Shown: positions 9,730 through 17,768, counted from the first letter of the stretch. The stretch: DNA of 64,000 nucleotides from Bifidobacterium sp. ESL0728 (GCF_029392015.1 NZ_CP113925.1:1178001-1242000); one strand, 5' to 3'. The notes: generated from the sequence alone by a model not told the origin. Numbers and translations are program-made.

Positions 9730-10734
9730 ATGACCAGAAATTTCAAAAAACTATTGACACTGTGCCTCGCGCCGATTTTCGTGATGCCGCTCGTCGCGTG
9801 CTCGGGAGTGAACTCCGGAGTGACGGATGCCAAAAAAGAGAGTGCTGAACTCAAGGCACCGGCTTCATGCAATGTTTCTGACCCGCTGATTGCGGTATTG
9901 ATGCCAAACCAGACAAACCCGTATTACGTCGCTATGAAGCAGGGCTTTGAAGAAGAAGCCAAGGCAAAGGGCATGAAGACGGAAGTATTGATTGCGGAAG
10001 ACGACGATGCCAAGCAGCTTTCCCAAGCTGAGGCCGTAATCCAGAAGAAGCCCTGCGCTGTGGCTCTCAATCCTGTGAAGTCGGAGCCTGCTGCGGCCAC
10101 CGTCAAGGCATTCAACGATGCCAAGATCCCCGTGTTCACCGTTAACATCTCGGTCGATCAGAAGGCTATGAAGGCCCAGGGCGCTTTCGTACAGCAGTAT
10201 CTTGGAGCCGATAACAAAGAAGGCGGCGAGGTCAGCGCCAACATGGTCCTGAAGGATATGGGCAAGGACGCCAAGCTCAACATCGGCTTCGTCACCGAAC
10301 CTGATGAGGCGGTCTCCGTGGAACGTGACGGAGGCTTCAAGGAGAAGATCGATGCGGACAAGAACGCCAAGGTCGTCGCCAAGGTCGATGGCAACGTGAA
10401 GATTACCGATGCTTTGGACGTCACCACCGATATGCTGCAGGGCAATCCTGATCTCAATGTCATCTTCGCTTCTTCCGGCCCCAACCTTCAAGGTGCTCTC
10501 GAAGCGGTCAACGCATCTGGCAAGGACATCAAGGTTTATGGCTTCTGCGCTGCTGATATCGCCCTCACCGGCAAGTATCAAGGTTGTGTCGCTCAGGAAC
10601 CTGAGGATTATGCCCGCCGTGTGGTCAACCAGATTGTTAACTATAAGAAGTCTGGCAAGGTTCCTCCTCAGATTCTTCGTCCTCTTAAGGAATTCACTGC
10701 AGGCCAGAAGCCACAGCCAGGACAGGTAGGCTGA
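9730..10734 (+). CDS. Sugar ABC transporter substrate-binding lipoprotein
   Basis: Periplasmic-binding-protein type 1 (RbsB-like) protein of 334 residues anchored as a lipoprotein. A signal peptide with basic start and hydrophobic core ends in the lipobox LVAC, giving lipidated Cys24. The mature part starts after an acidic/Ala-rich linker and shows the family's opening MPNQTNPYYVAMKQGFEEEA and the QAEAVIQKKPCAVALNPVK region. It should deliver the sugar to the permease at 8657. Gene spacing (about 53 bp from the permease, 3 bp to the ATPase) supports one operon. Confidence 0.92.
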   Translation: MTRNFKKLLTLCLAPIFVMPLVACSGVNSGVTDAKKESAELKAPASCNVSDPLIAVLMPNQTNPYYVAMKQGFEEEAKAKGMKTEVLIAEDDDAKQLSQAEAVIQKKPCAVALNPVKSEPAAATVKAFNDAKIPVFTVNISVDQKAMKAQGAFVQQYLGADNKEGGEVSANMVLKDMGKDAKLNIGFVTEPDEAVSVERDGGFKEKIDADKNAKVVAKVDGNVKITDALDVTTDMLQGNPDLNVIFASSGPNLQGALEAVNASGKDIKVYGFCAADIALTGKYQGCVAQEPEDYARRVVNQIVNYKKSGKVPPQILRPLKEFTAGQKPQPGQVG

Positions 10735-10737
10735 GGT

Positions 10738-12300
10738 ATGTCGGAAAATAGTGGAAGGGAGTCTTCCATGGATTCCAAAGAAACTCAATGCTATCAAGCA
10801 ATTGGAATCGAAAAGGATTTCGTGGGTGTCCCGGTCCTCCGAGGCGTGTCTCTGACACTGCACCCTGGTGAGATCATCGGTCTCGTCGGGCACAACGGTG
10901 CCGGGAAATCCACATTCCTAAGAGTCCTTTCCGGTGCCCATAAGCAAAGTGGTGGCACACTCAAACTTGATGGTAAGGAAATTTCGTTTGCCAGTCCTTC
11001 GGAAGCGATTGAAAACGGAATTTCCACCGTCTATCAAGAGTTGTCGCTGATGCCGAATCTGACTGTCGCTCAAAACATGTGGCTTGGCAGGGAGCAGCGT
11101 AGTCGGGCTGGTATGCTGCGCAAGAAAGCCATGAGTGATCAGGCGAAGAAGATCATCCAGGGCTTCGGGCTTGATGTCGACGTGGAGCATCTGGTCGGTT
11201 CGTACTCGGTGGCTACCCGACAATTGTTGGAGATCGCCATCGCCTGCAGCAAGAACACCAAGTACTTGCTGCTTGATGAGCCGACGACTTCGCTTGAAGG
11301 CGATCAGGTGACTGCGTTGATGGATTATCTGAAGCAACTGGCGAAAAAGCAGAATATCGGTATCCTCATCGTCAATCACAAGCTTGATGAGCTCTATCAG
11401 GTTGCCGACAGGATTGTGGCTTTGATGAATGGTCGTGTGGTCATCGATGCCTCTACTGCCACGGTTGATCGTGATGCTGTTGTCACCGCAATCGCCGGCG
11501 CGGATTATTCCAATTCCAAAGGGACCCAAAGCAGGGAAAGCACCACTGCTAAAGATTCCGGGAAAGTCACTCTGGAAGTCGATCACATCAGGGGAGGAGT
11601 GCTTCGCGATATCAGTTTCAAGGCAAAATCGGGAAGGATCCTCGGAATCTATGGCCTCGGAGGGGCCGGCAAGAGTGAGACCCTCAGAGCCATAGCAGGT
11701 GTGGCACCGGCGGAGGCGGGGAAGATTACCGTAAACGGTGATAACTACGCTCCCAAGGTTCCCAAAGATGCCATGAAGCGTGGCGTCGCATTCCTGACGG
11801 AAGAACGGAAAAAAGACGGCATTGTTCCACTGATGAACAGCTATCAGAATGTTGGTCTTCCCGTCTTGAAGCGATACGAAAAAAGCGGCTTCCTCAACAA
11901 GGACAAAATGAAAAAGGATACAGGGAGCATTCTCGATGAGCTTGGGCTCAAGGGAAGTCCCGAAAATCCTGTTGAGTCGCTTTCCGGTGGCAATCAGCAA
12001 AAGGTACTGTTGGCCAGAACCTTGGCTCAACGGCCTAACATCCTCTTGCTTGATGAACCGAGCAAAGGCGTCGATATCGGCGCCAAGGAGGAGATTCATA
12101 CCATTTTGCGTTCCTTGGCCCATGAGAAAGGCATGACTGTTGTCATGGTTTCTTCCGAGGAAGAGGAAATCCTCGATGTTTCTGATGAAGTCATCGTTCT
12201 GGGTGAGGGTAAGGTCCTTGCAGGTCCTCTTCCAGTTGGTTCGGTTTCAGAGTCGTCATTGAGGAAACTCGCTTGGACCGAAGACAAGGAAGGCGCGTGA
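10738..12300 (+). CDS. Sugar ABC transporter double ATPase (RbsA/MglA-like)
   Basis: Two fused ABC ATPase domains in 520 residues, the usual size for this class. The first has Walker A GHNGAGKS (about 51-58) and Walker B LLLDEPTTS. The second has the characteristic degenerate P-loop GLGGAGKSE, signature LSGGNQQKV and Walker B LLLDEPSKGVD. It energises the importer. The annotated ATG follows the binding-protein stop by three bases. A second in-frame ATG at 10768 has a better spaced GGGAG and may be the true start, giving 510 residues. Its TGA overlaps the next ATG. Confidence 0.93.
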   Translation: MSENSGRESSMDSKETQCYQAIGIEKDFVGVPVLRGVSLTLHPGEIIGLVGHNGAGKSTFLRVLSGAHKQSGGTLKLDGKEISFASPSEAIENGISTVYQELSLMPNLTVAQNMWLGREQRSRAGMLRKKAMSDQAKKIIQGFGLDVDVEHLVGSYSVATRQLLEIAIACSKNTKYLLLDEPTTSLEGDQVTALMDYLKQLAKKQNIGILIVNHKLDELYQVADRIVALMNGRVVIDASTATVDRDAVVTAIAGADYSNSKGTQSRESTTAKDSGKVTLEVDHIRGGVLRDISFKAKSGRILGIYGLGGAGKSETLRAIAGVAPAEAGKITVNGDNYAPKVPKDAMKRGVAFLTEERKKDGIVPLMNSYQNVGLPVLKRYEKSGFLNKDKMKKDTGSILDELGLKGSPENPVESLSGGNQQKVLLARTLAQRPNILLLDEPSKGVDIGAKEEIHTILRSLAHEKGMTVVMVSSEEEEILDVSDEVIVLGEGKVLAGPLPVGSVSESSLRKLAWTEDKEGA

Positions 12301-12902
12301 TGGCTGAAAATAATCACGATAACGATATAGCAGAAATCAAGAATCTCATTCGAGGAGAGTCGAAGGCCGTCGCCGATCTTGAAGGTGTCTTTGATGACAG
12401 CTTTGAGAAGGTGGTGGATATGGTCTCTTCCGCTCAGACCGTGCTTACCACTGCTGTAGGTAATTCCGGTGCGATCGCTTCTCGAATGGCTCATGTTCTT
12501 GCGCTGTGTGGTGCGCCTGCTTTTTATCTCAACTCCGATTTGGCTCTTCATGGGTCTGTCGGGGCGGTAAAAAGCGGTGACGTGATTATTGCGGTGAGCA
12601 AAGGCGGTGTGACCGATGAAGTGAATGATTTTGTGAAACTGTCGCTTGACGCCGGTGCCAAAGTCGTCGCTGTAACGCAATCACCTGAATCACCGTTGGC
12701 CAATATGGCGACTATGGTCCAGGCATTGCCCCATACGGATGCTGACCCTGAGGGTTATATCGGTATGGGAACCTCGTTGGCGCAAGCCGCTTGGGGTGAT
12801 GCCTTGGCCTTGGCTATTCATCTGAGACGTGGTGAAAACGCCAAGGACATCGCTTCCCGGCATCCGGCTGGTTTGGTCGGTAAGTTATCGCGTTCTGTCT
12901 GA
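12300..12902 (+). CDS. SIS-domain sugar-phosphate isomerase (KpsF/GutQ-like, no CBS)
   Basis: Single SIS domain of 200 residues. The order GNSGAIASRMAHVLA, LHGSVGAVKSGDVIIAVSKGG and the closing RHPAGLVGK mirrors arabinose-5-phosphate isomerases of the KpsF/GutQ family, whose catalytic His lies in the corresponding LHG and HPGG motifs. The CBS pair of the long forms is absent. It may interconvert an aldose and a ketose phosphate, for example arabinose 5-phosphate and ribulose 5-phosphate. A 6-phospho-3-hexuloisomerase activity is an alternative. Translationally coupled to the ATPase gene (TGATG). Exact substrate is inference. Confidence 0.82.
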   Translation: MAENNHDNDIAEIKNLIRGESKAVADLEGVFDDSFEKVVDMVSSAQTVLTTAVGNSGAIASRMAHVLALCGAPAFYLNSDLALHGSVGAVKSGDVIIAVSKGGVTDEVNDFVKLSLDAGAKVVAVTQSPESPLANMATMVQALPHTDADPEGYIGMGTSLAQAAWGDALALAIHLRRGENAKDIASRHPAGLVGKLSRSV

Positions 12903-12981
12903 TTCATGTCAGAGAAGGTTAATTGGAGAGTTTCGTTGTTCCATCGAAGATGAGTCGGTGGAACAACGAAAGGAGGATAAT

Positions 12982-14475
12982 ATGGCAACACTGGTCATGG
13001 GGGTCGATTCCTCCACACAATCATGCAAGGTTGAATTGCGTGATGCCTTTGATGGCAAACTTGTGGGCCATGGAAAATCGCCTCATCCTTCGACCAAACC
13101 TCCGAAAAGCGAACAATATGCTTCTGATTGGTGGGATGCGCTCGTCAAGGCAACCCACCAGGCAATTGACGGATTGCAAGAAGGATATTGTGCAAATGAT
13201 GTATTCGCGATTTCGATTTCGGCTCAATGTCACGGATTGGTGATGTTGGATGAGAACGATACGGTTATCAGGAAGGTGAAGTTGTGGAACGATACCACGA
13301 CTTCGCCACAGAATGACGATCTTATTCGTTCTATCGGAAAAGAAGAATGGATCCATCTTGTCGGTTCGTTGCCGACGGCGGCTTTTACGGCCTCAAAAGT
13401 CGCGTATATGGCTCGAGAAGAACCTGAAATCTGGAAACGTGTCAAGACCGTCATGTTGCCACACGACTATCTGACGTTCAGGTTGACAGGACGTTACACC
13501 ACAGATCGTTCCGATGCCTCAAATACTGGCTATTATGATTCTTTCAATAGCCGTTATCTTCCCGAAGTCTTCAATATGGCGGTGGATGGGGACGGGCCTC
13601 AACTTGAAGATATAAACCTTCCTGAAGTGCTAGGGCCAGAAGAGTCTGCGGGAGTCTTGTTGGATCAACCTGCCAAAGAGCTTGGGCTACGTTCGGGTAT
13701 CAAAATTGGGCCCGGTGGTGGAGATCAAGAGGTTTCTTCGTTGGGATTGGGTATCCTGCCCGGTGATTTGGCACTCTCATTGGGTACTTCGGGTGTAACC
13801 TTTACTGTTTCTCAGAAGCCTATTTACGATGATACAGGTTTGGTAAATGGTGTTGCGGATGCTGCGGGAGGATGGTTGCCGCTGACATGTGTACTCAATT
13901 GTGCGCAGGTGTTCAGTATTGTAGCTTCATGGCTAGGAGTTGGCTTAGAAGAGCTTAACGTCCTTGCTTCAAATGCACCTACCAATGCCGAGCGTCCGAT
14001 TTTTGTCGCTTATCTAAATGGGGAACGTACTCCCAATCTTCCACTGGCAACGGCTTCTATCAGTGGACTGACCAGCGATACCACTCGGGAGTCTCTGGCG
14101 TTGTCTCTTGTCGAAGGCATTGCAATGGGAATGGATTCTGGTAGGCGTGCCATGATTGATGCAGGTGCCCAACTTGACGGCACAATAATTGCAACGGGCG
14201 GAGCCATGCATTCGCCTGCTTTTTTGCAGGCGCTTGCGGATTTCATGGGACAGGATATTTGTGGAACTGACGTTGAGCAGGCTGTGGCCCGAGGAGCTGC
14301 TATACAGGCAGCGGCAGTGCTCCGCGAGGAAAAGGTTACGGAAGTGCGTAATCAATGGAAGCCGAAAAGGACGGTTCTGGCTTCGCCTCGTTCAGTGGCT
14401 GTGAGTCATTCTGATGAAGTAATCGAAAGATATCGTATTGCTTCGAAATGGAGAGGATTAGATCGGAATGAGTGA
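12982..14475 (+). CDS. FGGY-family carbohydrate kinase (xylulokinase-like)
   Basis: Kinase of 497 residues with both FGGY actin-like domains. The N-terminal GVDSSTQSCKV is the phosphate-binding loop. SAQCHGLVMLDEND, LWNDTTT, LPHDYLTFRLTG and TDRSDASNTGYYD resemble xylulokinases, and GGGDQEVSSLG carries the predicted catalytic Asp. LSLGTSGVTF is the ATPase phosphate-2 motif. I place the start at 12982, five bases after a perfect AGGAGG, discarding a longer open frame from 12829. The family also includes ribulo-, ribitol- and erythritol kinases, so pentulose is likely but not proven. It overlaps the next gene by eight bases. Confidence 0.9.
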   Translation: MATLVMGVDSSTQSCKVELRDAFDGKLVGHGKSPHPSTKPPKSEQYASDWWDALVKATHQAIDGLQEGYCANDVFAISISAQCHGLVMLDENDTVIRKVKLWNDTTTSPQNDDLIRSIGKEEWIHLVGSLPTAAFTASKVAYMAREEPEIWKRVKTVMLPHDYLTFRLTGRYTTDRSDASNTGYYDSFNSRYLPEVFNMAVDGDGPQLEDINLPEVLGPEESAGVLLDQPAKELGLRSGIKIGPGGGDQEVSSLGLGILPGDLALSLGTSGVTFTVSQKPIYDDTGLVNGVADAAGGWLPLTCVLNCAQVFSIVASWLGVGLEELNVLASNAPTNAERPIFVAYLNGERTPNLPLATASISGLTSDTTRESLALSLVEGIAMGMDSGRRAMIDAGAQLDGTIIATGGAMHSPAFLQALADFMGQDICGTDVEQAVARGAAIQAAAVLREEKVTEVRNQWKPKRTVLASPRSVAVSHSDEVIERYRIASKWRGLDRNE

Positions 14476-15109
14476 AGTGCTGTCTCGCATCATATCTCAA
14501 GCCCCACTTACCATATCAGGAAGCATACTTGCTGCGCCGAGCAAAAAGCGAATTTCCTATGCCAAGGATTTATACGATTCTGGAGCATGGATTCATATTG
14601 ATTTTATTGATGAAAGTTATCCTCTGTCTGTTGGTGTCGACCCGGGGGTTCTCAAAGAATTAAAGGTGTTTGCAGACAGACTTGAGGTGCACCTCATGGT
14701 TTCTGATATGTTGCAATGGGTCAGAAAGCTGGTCCCATTCCATCCTCGACGAATCATTGTGCAACATAGTGAAACCCTCAATATCGGGAATTTGATAAGT
14801 ATGAAGCAACTTTTGAATCGCAATAACATCGAGATGTGGATTGGAGCCAATCCATCTGACTATCCAGAACAGATTTCTGAATTTATTACACAGTCAGATG
14901 GTATGTTGCAGATGTTGAGCAGTCCTGGAACACCTAATACGATTGCTGATTTTGACATATTGCCAAGATTGAAGGAAATCCATAAACCGATGACGGTTGA
15001 CGGAGGGGTGTTGCTTTCTTCGTTACATGATATCTCTAGCGCCGGGATTCATAATGCTGTGGCAGGCCGCAATTTGTGGAAAGAATATTTAAATCTTGAA
15101 AATAAATAA
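14468..15109 (+). CDS. Ribulose-phosphate 3-epimerase-like protein (divergent)
   Basis: TIM-barrel epimerase-family protein of 213 residues. The metal ligands of ribulose-phosphate 3-epimerase are kept: His43 and Asp45 in WIHIDFID, His75 in VHLMV and Asp178 in VDGG. The phosphate loop usually written NPGFGGQ is replaced by SSPGTPN, and the N-terminal SGSILAAP differs from the usual PSILSAD. This suggests a changed substrate, for example another pentulose phosphate or, as in AlsE, allulose 6-phosphate. Last gene of the predicted operon and A/T-rich. Catalysis is supported by the ligands; substrate is unknown. Confidence 0.8.
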   Translation: MSEVLSRIISQAPLTISGSILAAPSKKRISYAKDLYDSGAWIHIDFIDESYPLSVGVDPGVLKELKVFADRLEVHLMVSDMLQWVRKLVPFHPRRIIVQHSETLNIGNLISMKQLLNRNNIEMWIGANPSDYPEQISEFITQSDGMLQMLSSPGTPNTIADFDILPRLKEIHKPMTVDGGVLLSSLHDISSAGIHNAVAGRNLWKEYLNLENK

Positions 15110-15252
15110 ACAAGACTGTCCACGTTTTTCAATTATCAATGTTTCATCTTATAAATGTGTCTCCTATACGTTAGTTGAGAGAATAAATAGCAGGTACTTT
15201 TAGCAATTGGGGTTCTCGGTTAGAAAATAGATGTTCAAAACTTGTCACTCTT

Positions 15253-15479
15253 AAACCGAGGACGGAAAGGCGCACGTCATGGTCTCCATCTACGTCGAAC
15301 GCGACTCCCCAAAGCCCATCATCATCGGTCACCGTGCCGAACATCTGGTGCAGGTCAAGAAGCGCCTGCGCACGGCGGTCAACCGCATCGTCGGCCAAAA
15401 GTCCAAACTCGACCTCCACGTCAAGGTCGCCAAAGGCTGGCAGTCCGACCCCAAGCAGCTGGAACGATTAGGGTTCTGA
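15253..15479 (+). pseudogene. era: era 3'-end remnant (right direct repeat)
   Basis: The frame encodes the last ~75 residues of Era (KH-domain C-terminus) with a single amino-acid difference from the intact gene, but the GTPase domain is missing. Homology begins abruptly at 15253, preceded by A/T-rich island DNA. Because it ends right before a terminator, it is probably the resident era tail displaced when the island arrived with its own tail. An internal ATG could yield a 66-residue peptide, but there is no convincing ribosome site. Confidence 0.93.
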
Positions 15480-15508
15480 ATTTGCTTTGAAGTTTGTGAT
15501 TAACACTG

Positions 15509-15547
15509 AATCCTCGTCAGCTCTATGAGAAGTTGACGAGGATTTTG
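15509..15547 (+). terminator. Terminator downstream of the era remnant
   Basis: Perfect 11-bp arms, AATCCTCGTCA (15509-15519) and TGACGAGGATT (15534-15544), with a 14-base loop and a short T-rich tail. It would have ended the original era transcription unit and now ends the island operon. Confidence 0.72.
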
Positions 15548-15579
15548 ATATCTCAATTTTTATAATTTAAGGTATCTGC

Positions 15580-16185
15580 CTATTCCCAGGCTGATACCTT
15601 GGCAACGCCGACGACGATGTCCATGTTACCTTCGGTAGGGACGTTGGTGGTGGCGACTTCCTTGAAGCCTGCCGGACGATAGAGATTCTCGAAGACTTCA
15701 CGCCTGGCGTCAATCAAGGCGTAGCGTCCGCCGACCACGTTCTGCGAACGGCCGATCAACGAGCGTGCTTCTTTGAGAATGACTTTGCCTGGCAATTCGT
15801 TGTTGCTGTATTTGTCTGATCTTCCTAGTTCGCCGATGCAGTAGCCGCCGGCATGGTTGTCGCGCAAATGCGTGTACGGTCCCTTGAACTGTTTCTGCTT
15901 CTTGCCAGACATCTTGCCGAAATCGATGCTGGTCAGGCACAACTCGAAGAATCCCGCTACTTCGACGGTTCCGTTTTCTCCAGTGCATGTCAACAGATAG
16001 GTACGGCCCTCATTCGATTCTTCAATTGCCTGTACCTTTTGCGAAATAAAGGTCTGCACCGACGAGGATTTCTTGCATTCGAATCGTTGCAGAGCTTCGT
16101 ATACAAGTTGATATTTCCAGCCTTGTTTTACTTGGCCATCTGCTTCAATTAAGTCTGAAAATGGAAGCAATTCGTATTGAATCAT
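15580..16185 (-). CDS. GNAT-like protein of unknown function
   Basis: Cytoplasmic protein of 201 residues from ATG at 16185; a GAGG seven bases upstream favours this over the GTG at 16191. It is not confidently recognised. The region HLRDNHAGGYCIGELGRSDKY and the C-terminal GRYALIDARREVFENLYRPAGFKEV resemble the beta-strand and tyrosine-helix ending of GCN5-type acetyltransferases (an LDA..., then ...LY...GF pattern). Together with a short gene ending a few bases upstream it forms a two-gene unit with the layout of a toxin-antitoxin module. Acetyltransferase activity and a toxin role are both hypotheses. Confidence 0.6.
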   Translation of the reverse strand: MIQYELLPFSDLIEADGQVKQGWKYQLVYEALQRFECKKSSSVQTFISQKVQAIEESNEGRTYLLTCTGENGTVEVAGFFELCLTSIDFGKMSGKKQKQFKGPYTHLRDNHAGGYCIGELGRSDKYSNNELPGKVILKEARSLIGRSQNVVGGRYALIDARREVFENLYRPAGFKEVATTNVPTEGNMDIVVGVAKVSAWE

Positions 16186-16194
16186 TGTCACGCC

Positions 16195-16389
16195 TCACTT
16201 CTTATTCTCGCCATCCGGTTTCCAACCCATCTTGCGCATTTTCTCCACCCAGTCGTCAAAATTTGTAACCAGATGCGAATGGAAATCGTCTCCGATGGGG
16301 AATTTCTCGTCGGACTGGTCCATGGCGATGAAGGCATCGATATTGCTGTCGTCAATGACCAGATGCCCTCCCTCGGATAAATAACTCAT
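16195..16389 (-). CDS. Small acidic protein upstream of GNAT-like gene
   Basis: Protein of 64 residues with no family that I recognise. It starts at ATG 16389 after a good GGGAGG and ends so that its stop overlaps the ribosome site of the GNAT-like gene, so the two are translationally linked. The composition is acidic in the first half (HLVIDDSNIDAFIAMDQSDE) with a Trp-containing helix and a basic end. There is no ribbon-helix-helix pattern of the kind usually paired with GNAT toxins. It could be an antitoxin or simply a partner subunit. Confidence 0.6.
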   Translation of the reverse strand: MSYLSEGGHLVIDDSNIDAFIAMDQSDEKFPIGDDFHSHLVTNFDDWVEKMRKMGWKPDGENKK

Positions 16390-16796
16390 ATCATTGCCTC
16401 CCTTCCATGTTCCTGCAAAATATGTATTTCAACCTGTAACGTCCAATATAACATCAATCGCAAGCAAACCGAAAACCTTGATATCAAGATTTTCAAGATT
16501 TCAAGATTTCAAGGTTTTATGATTCTCCAAGATTTGCTGGTAGGTTGAAAAGCGCGGAAGCCGGGCCCAATAGAACTTGAGGACATCCGGGTTTCACTTC
16601 CAGACCGTTAACGAGGGAAAGGCATACATTCAACATAACTTGCCAAAGGCGGTGTCAAAAACGAACAGTCGCGGTAATCGAACTCAACAAGTGTGGGAAT
16701 GTCTGTTGAGCAAAGTTTTTTTATGGTAGTGTTTGAGCTATTCGATTGTGAATAGACAGGGCTGTTGAATGTCATCGCTAGGGGAAGGCTTACGAC
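16390..16796. other. 407-bp intergenic region with short pyrimidine-biased repeat
   Basis: No gene is convincing here. The notable element is a run of four near-identical units of TCAAGATT type at 16484-16520. Promoters for the divergent genes at 16389 and 16797 must lie in this stretch. A GGGGAAGG just ahead of 16797 is the ribosome site of the next gene. Confidence 0.5.
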
Positions 16797-17495
16797 ATGG
16801 CACAAGAGGAGGAGAAGGTTGATTCCACAGGGGATGAGGAAGTCCCTGCAAGTGACGATGTGAATCAGGAATATCAGACTTATGGTTCCGATTTCAACAA
16901 TGAAAGTGCAGAAAATAAGCCTGCCTACGATTCCAATGACAGAAGCACTTGGGACTATATCCCGTTTAAAGATCAGCTGACCGGCGTGGCTATCATCAAT
17001 ATGATTGAAATGGTGATGGCTGTCGTATTGACATGGCTGTTATGTCTGTTGTTGCGTCTTGATGCGCCTGTTTCCGACATGCTGGAAGTCACCATCGTCG
17101 GTGGTCTTATCGCTGCTATTCCAGAAGCTGCCGTCCAGACAGCGGTCAGCAAACGTGAACGTACTTGGGCTTCTCATAATTGGGGTAAGGTAATAGCCAA
17201 TATCCTGATATATTGTGTTGTTTTGTTGGTTACCGCTTATCTGGTCAATCATCAAGGCTATTGGTATGCCATCGTCATCGTCGCAACGCTTTTTGACGCT
17301 TTCATGGGTGTGTGGTCGAATATGGCAAAGCCGGAACCTGGTATGAGCGAAAAAGACAGTGAACTCTACCGCGAAGCCGAGCTGAAGAAATATACCGATG
17401 AGAACTTCGGCCCCGAAGCAAGTCAGCGTGAAATGATAGACCGCTACAACAAGAAGCATGGTATCAACAAGTTCAACTGGCATCGCAAGAATTGA
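16797..17495 (+). CDS. Unknown four-helix membrane protein
   Basis: Protein of 232 residues not assigned to a family. The first 60 residues are acidic and polar (cytoplasmic or disordered). Four hydrophobic segments follow at about 62-86, 94-115, 128-149 and 153-172, then a charged C-terminal tail of about 55 residues rich in Lys, Glu and Tyr. Short loops and soluble ends at both termini suggest a small integral membrane protein. It stands alone between the GNAT-like pair and a convergent acyl-CoA ligase. No functional residue pattern is apparent. Confidence 0.72.
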   Translation: MAQEEEKVDSTGDEEVPASDDVNQEYQTYGSDFNNESAENKPAYDSNDRSTWDYIPFKDQLTGVAIINMIEMVMAVVLTWLLCLLLRLDAPVSDMLEVTIVGGLIAAIPEAAVQTAVSKRERTWASHNWGKVIANILIYCVVLLVTAYLVNHQGYWYAIVIVATLFDAFMGVWSNMAKPEPGMSEKDSELYREAELKKYTDENFGPEASQREMIDRYNKKHGINKFNWHRKN

Positions 17496-17508
17496 TACTA
17501 CGTATTTT

Positions 17509-17645
17509 TGTGCTGGTCAACGGACTGTGAGAACGTACTAGGTGCTGTTTCCCGGCACTAAGTCTCATCTGTATCTAAAAATCTACATTTTGTTGTTGGT
17601 AAACGGACTTTTACGAGTGTTTAGATGCCGTTTCCCGACATTAAA
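17509..17645. repeat. Two diverged ~54-bp hairpin-forming repeats
   Basis: Copies at 17509-17562 and 17591-17645 share the pattern TGGT.AACGGACT ... TGCCGTTTCCCG.CA.TAA. In the second copy AAACGG and CCGTTT can pair. They lie in the intergenic space between convergent genes. Confidence 0.55.
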
Positions 17646-17680
17646 GTGGGAAAGCGGGCTATCGATTGGTTACATAACAG

Positions 17681-17737
17681 TTTGGCGCTGGTAAAGCGCA
17701 TATTACGATAACGTATCTGTGCTTTACCAGCGCCAAA
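17681..17737. terminator. Long perfect hairpin between convergent genes
   Basis: Arms TTTGGCGCTGGTAAAGC (17681-17697) and its exact complement (17721-17737) give a 17-bp perfect stem with a 23-base loop. It sits before the 3' end of the minus-strand ligase gene and after the plus-strand membrane protein, so it could terminate both. There is no long T tract, and a non-terminator repeat element is possible. Confidence 0.6.
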
Positions 17738-17768
17738 GAAAGCAGCGCTGAAACAAGAAAGCAGGAAA

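Larger units (their letters stand above)
7477..15252. mobile_element. Sugar-catabolic genomic island inserted at the 3' end of era
   Basis: Seven genes (SorC-type regulator, three-part sugar ABC importer, SIS isomerase, FGGY kinase, epimerase-like protein) lie between two era tails. Several of the genes (regulator, kinase, epimerase) are visibly richer in A/T than the flanking housekeeping genes. No integrase, transposase or terminal inverted repeat is visible, so the unit either moved by homologous recombination between era tails or has lost its recombinase. The terminator typical of the end of a gene sits after the right-hand tail and not after the intact era, which suggests the right-hand tail is the resident one. 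Confidence 0.72.

Noticed and set aside
7477-15252. Search for an integrase or transposase in the island
   Set aside because: None of the seven genes resembles a recombinase and no IS-type inverted repeats were found, so no named element is claimed.
15279-15479. 66-codon frame in the era remnant as a functional gene
   Set aside because: Only the KH-domain end of Era is present, no ribosome site; treated as a pseudogene.
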